64,000 bases of DNA. Origin: Herbiconiux sp. SALV-R1. GTDB lineage: Bacteria; Actinomycetota; Actinomycetes; Actinomycetales; Microbacteriaceae. The translations under genes were made by a program, and so were the position numbers. The notes beneath the pieces were generated by a model. It did not search any database and was not told the origin of the DNA. It saw only the letters and a list, made by a program, of their open reading frames with translations. Positions 61,272 through 64,000 of this stretch are shown piece by piece; within the stretch, counting starts at the first letter, position 1, and every line of letters begins with the position of its first letter. Location: assembly GCF_013113715.1 (NCBI RefSeq), contig NZ_CP053344.1:1674001-1738000 (forward strand), read 5' to 3'.

Positions 61272-62594
61272 ATGACCCCGACCCGCTTCCGCAGACGCCG
61301 TGTACTCCCGCTTGCCGTCGCCAGCATCTCCGTGGCCCTGGTGGCCGGCGCGGGTGCCGCACCGGCCTTCGCCGCCGATGAGGCCCCGCCCGTCCCCTTG
61401 TGTCCGCCCGTCCAGCAAACGATCGGTACGCACGTCAACGAACGCCTCTACGATCCGGATGCCTTTCCGCGCACCTTCACCTCGAGCGTTTCCACGGGGT
61501 CGTTGCCCGACGGTGCATCACTCTTCGACGGTGGCTGGTACTCCGAGTACCGGGTCGTGCCGACGACCGCGGGTGCCTACGACTTCACCCTCACGCTCAC
61601 GTCCGAGCGGGGCGTGACGTCCCAGGTCGCGTGCCACGTCGACGTCTACGACGATGAACTCCACCTCGCAGGACGCCTGACGACCAGCAGAATTGCAGCC
61701 CCCGACCGCTATGAGGAGGCCGTCGCGATAAGCCGAGTGGTCAGCGGAGCTGGGGCCGACACCGTGTACATCGCCAGCGGAGAGGTGTTTGCGGATGCAC
61801 TGAGCGCTTCTGCGATCGCTGCCCAGCGGGGTGCGCCGCTGCTTCTCACGCACTCGAACTCGGTGCCACCCGCAGTCGAAGCCGAATTGGTGAGGCTCAA
61901 ACCCAAAAGAGTCGTCATCCTTGGCGGCACCACGACCATCGAACCTTCCGTAGAAGCGCGGCTGGCAGCGTTCGCCCCGAAGGTCACGCGGATCTCGGGT
62001 GCGGACAGGTTCGAGGCTTCGCGGAACATCATCCTCGGTGATGCACCGGCGTCCAAGACCCTCTACGTGGCCAGCGGCAACGTCTTCCCCGACGCTCTCA
62101 GCGCCGCGCCCGCCGGCGGGAGCGTAGGAGCTCCCGTCCTTCTGGTCGATGGCCTCGCGACCGATCTGACTCCCGACGAATCAGGTCTCATGACCGCCCG
62201 CGGAGTCACCCGTACCATCATCGTGGGCGGCCCGAGCACCGTGTCCGACAGCATGGAGGCTTCCGTGCGGTCACAGGTGTCGCAGGTGAAGCGCATCGAG
62301 GGCCGTGACCGCTACGATGCCTCGGCCGCCGTCGCTCGCGACGCCTTCCCCACGTCGGGAAGTAAGAAGCCCGATACGGTGTACTTCGCCACCGGCGAGC
62401 GGTATCCCGACGCGCTCGCGGGTGCAGTGCTCGCCACCAAGACGGGCTCGCCCATCTATCTCGTCCACTCCGATTGCATTCCTCGAGACGCCGCCCGCCA
62501 CATCCTCGACATCGGGGCGACCAAGGCGGTGCTGCTGGGAGGCAGCGAGAGCCTGACCTCTGACGTCATGGCCCTCAAGGTCTGCAGCAAGTAG
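61272..62594 (+). CDS. Secreted cell-wall-binding repeat (CWB2) protein
   Basis: Exported protein probably held on the cell wall by three CWB2 repeats. The 440-residue protein has a signal peptide (residues 1-35, RRRRVLPLAVASIS, cleavage after AFA), a unique N-terminal domain with two cysteines (about 36-132), and repeats at about 138-235, 236-330 and 331-440, each with the RISGADRFEAS, TLYVASGNVFPDALSA and TIIVGGPSTVS type motifs. I choose the ATG at 61272 after AAAGAGG. GC content looks lower than in fadB. It is flanked by near-identical palindromes and interrupts the fadAB-dxs neighbourhood. Confidence 0.92.
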   Translation: MTPTRFRRRRVLPLAVASISVALVAGAGAAPAFAADEAPPVPLCPPVQQTIGTHVNERLYDPDAFPRTFTSSVSTGSLPDGASLFDGGWYSEYRVVPTTAGAYDFTLTLTSERGVTSQVACHVDVYDDELHLAGRLTTSRIAAPDRYEEAVAISRVVSGAGADTVYIASGEVFADALSASAIAAQRGAPLLLTHSNSVPPAVEAELVRLKPKRVVILGGTTTIEPSVEARLAAFAPKVTRISGADRFEASRNIILGDAPASKTLYVASGNVFPDALSAAPAGGSVGAPVLLVDGLATDLTPDESGLMTARGVTRTIIVGGPSTVSDSMEASVRSQVSQVKRIEGRDRYDASAAVARDAFPTSGSKKPDTVYFATGERYPDALAGAVLATKTGSPIYLVHSDCIPRDAARHILDIGATKAVLLGGSESLTSDVMALKVCSK

Positions 62595-62640
62595 GATCTC
62601 CCATTCACCGGCGGCGGCGACCTATCCCCGCTCGCCGGAT

Positions 62641-62713
62641 CGAAACCGCAAACGTCGCGCCCTCCGCCGCCCCCTGGGGCTCGGGCGGCGCGACGTTTGC
62701 GTTTCTGAACCGG
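62641..62713. repeat. 73-bp palindromic repeat, copy 2
   Basis: Same as 61103-61175 apart from one base; this copy has the better-paired stem (GGCGCGACG arm). It starts 46 bases after the CWB2 gene stop and lies in direct orientation to copy 1. Confidence 0.85.
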
Positions 62714-62760
62714 GTCGGCGGGGCGGAGGGAGTGTCGGAGGTCGCGGGTACGGTCGGGGC

Positions 62761-63303
62761 ATGACGAAGACGCAGTACTACGTGGCGGCGAGTGTGGATG
62801 GGTTCATCGCCGATCGGGAGAACGGGCTGGGGTGGTTGCTCGAGTTCGGGATGGAGGAGTTCGAGAGCGACTACGAGGAGTTCCTCGGCGGTGTGGGTGT
62901 GGTGGTGATGGGGTCGCGCACCTACGAGTGGCTGCTCGCCGAAGGGAGCCCATGGGCGTACCCCGAGCAGGAGGCGTGGGTGCTGACCTCGCGCGAGTTG
63001 CCGCCCATCGAGCATGGTGAGCGCATCAGGTTCGCTGCCGGTGACGTCACCGCGCTGCACCGGGAGTGGGTCGAGGCAGCCGGCGGGAAGAACATCTGGG
63101 TGGTGGGCGGCGGGGAGGTCGCCGCTCAGGTGGCCGATGCCGGGCTGCTCGATGAGCTCCTGCTCACGATCATGCCGGTGGCGCTGGGCGACGGCGCTCC
63201 CCTGCTGCCCATCGCGGCGAACACACCTGCCCTGAAGGCGTCGAACGTCGTCGCGCTCCCCAGCGGCGCGATCAGCGTGCGCTACGCCCTCAGGGCCGGC
63301 TGA
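62761..63303 (+). CDS. Dihydrofolate reductase-like (RibD C-terminal) protein
   Basis: NADPH-dependent reductase fold, exact substrate unknown. The 180-residue protein has the family pattern YYVAASVDGFIADRENGLGW, VVVMGSRTYEWLL and NIWVVGGGEVAAQVADAGLL (nucleotide-binding GGG), as in YyaP/YwjB-like proteins. It is not a canonical FolA: the Asp of the DHFR active site is not in the expected context. Open codons start at the ATG at 62761, right after copy 2 of the palindrome. It converges on dxs with 22 bases between stops. Confidence 0.88.
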   Translation: MTKTQYYVAASVDGFIADRENGLGWLLEFGMEEFESDYEEFLGGVGVVVMGSRTYEWLLAEGSPWAYPEQEAWVLTSRELPPIEHGERIRFAAGDVTALHREWVEAAGGKNIWVVGGGEVAAQVADAGLLDELLLTIMPVALGDGAPLLPIAANTPALKASNVVALPSGAISVRYALRAG

Positions 63304-63325
63304 CCGCACACGCCCCGAGCCGCAC

Positions 63326-64000
63326 TCAGCGGGTGAGGTGCTCGATCGAGATACTGCCCGTGTCCGACCGCGACCCGAGCGGCCGGGCGATCGGGATCTT
63401 GTCACCGCGCACCTGGGCGATGACGTCTTCGGCGATCTTCGCCGGCGTCAGGCCGACCCGGTCGAGGATCTCGTCGCGACTCGCGTGCTCGAGGAACTCA
63501 TCGGGCAGCCCCAGCTCGGTGACGGCCGTATCGACCCCCGACTGACGCAGGTCTTGACGGATGCGCGTACCGATGCCCCCCACCCGCACACCGTCTTCGA
63601 TCGTCACGACCAGTCGGTGCGCATCCGACAGCTCGATGATGCTCCACGGCACCGGAACCACCCAGCGCGGGTCGACCACGGTCGTGCCGATGCCCTCGGC
63701 CGCGAGCAGCTTCGCCACGTCGAGGGCGATCTCGGCCATCGTGCCGACCGCGACGATGAGCACGTCGCCGCGCTCGTCTTCGCGCAGCACGTCGACCCCG
63801 TCGTTCGTGCGGCGCACCGCGGGCAGCTCGGCCCCCACCGACCCCTTCGGGAAGCGGATGACCGTCGGCGCGTCTGTCACCTGCACGGCCTCCCCCAGCA
63901 GCTCGCGCAGCCGCTCGGCGTCTCGCGGCGCACTGAGACGGATGCGCGGCACCACCTGGAGGATGGCGAGGTCCCACATGCCGTGATGGCTCGCCCCGTC
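63326..64000 (-). CDS. dxs: 1-deoxy-D-xylulose-5-phosphate synthase, 5' part beyond window
   Basis: First enzyme of the MEP isoprenoid pathway. Only the C-terminal 224 residues are present. They begin in DGASHHGMWDLAIL, the transketolase pyrimidine-binding part with its conserved HHG, and continue through PTVIRFPKGSVG and the C-terminal transketolase domain (VAVGTMAEIALDVAKLL; VVTIEDGVRVGGIGTRI; LPDEFLEHASRDEIL). The C-terminus ends normally at 63326. Partial only because of the window edge. Confidence 0.95.
   Translation of the reverse strand, partial: DGASHHGMWDLAILQVVPRIRLSAPRDAERLRELLGEAVQVTDAPTVIRFPKGSVGAELPAVRRTNDGVDVLREDERGDVLIVAVGTMAEIALDVAKLLAAEGIGTTVVDPRWVVPVPWSIIELSDAHRLVVTIEDGVRVGGIGTRIRQDLRQSGVDTAVTELGLPDEFLEHASRDEILDRVGLTPAKIAEDVIAQVRGDKIPIARPLGSRSDTGSISIEHLTR

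Overview
The window is high-GC, gene-dense chromosome from an actinobacterium, most likely the family Microbacteriaceae. The evidence is the pyrR-pyrB-pyrC-(membrane protein)-carA-carB-pyrF pyrimidine operon running into gmk-rpoZ-coaBC-metK-priA-fmt-rsmB, a degenerate actinobacterial PriA, an mIHF-type domain fused to guanylate kinase, an LAxTG sorting signal, DUF3000 next to an RNase D/HRDC protein, and GTG starts with tight 4-nt stop/start overlaps. I cannot name the genus from sequence alone. Almost everything is chromosomal core; there is no rRNA operon, CRISPR array, transposase, integrase or prophage.

Layout. 1-1.7 kb: end of hisG, hisE, then a vapBC toxin-antitoxin pair. 1.7-18.5 kb (minus strand): a nearly continuous, translationally coupled run from pyrR to rsmB covering UMP synthesis, GMP phosphorylation, RNA polymerase omega, CoA and SAM synthesis, replication restart, initiator-tRNA formylation and 16S rRNA methylation. 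A hairpin resembling the PyrR-binding loop sits directly against the pyrR ribosome binding site. 18.7-20.6 kb (plus): a secreted choice-of-anchor I protein with an LAxTG anchor, followed by two near-identical palindromes. 20.8-33.5 kb (minus): nusB-efp-aroQ-aroB-aroK-aroC-aroE-mltG-ruvX-alaS, two small membrane proteins, rpsD, rarA, forming a shikimate, translation and cell-wall block. 33.5-36.4 kb (plus): cyclophilin, DUF349 protein and an AbiEi-like orphan. 36.4-47.8 kb (minus): rsh, secF-secD-yajC, ruvB-ruvA-ruvC, yebC, a HIT protein and thrS. 47.8-49 kb: a Tat-type exported protein and four tRNA genes (Val-GAC, Cys, Gly on minus; Val-CAC on plus), with a tRNA-derived palindrome beyond the tRNA-Val(GAC) terminator. 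49-57.7 kb: small membrane and hypothetical proteins, amt, zapE, a rhodanese, sufE, a lipase-like hydrolase, DUF3000 and RNase D/HRDC. 57.7-61 kb: the fadA-fadB beta-oxidation pair. 61-63.3 kb: a cell-wall-binding-repeat protein lying between two near-identical 73-bp palindromes, then a DHFR-like reductase. The window ends in dxs.

The least ordinary items are small. They are the tRNA-Val-derived long palindrome with a 23-bp direct repeat of the tRNA 3' end, the repeat-bracketed cell-wall-binding gene between fadAB and dxs, the PyrR-type leader, the inverted-repeat operator candidate upstream of an orphan amt, and the mIHF-Gmk fusion. I found no convincing new multi-gene system. Intergenic gaps are all under 300 bases.
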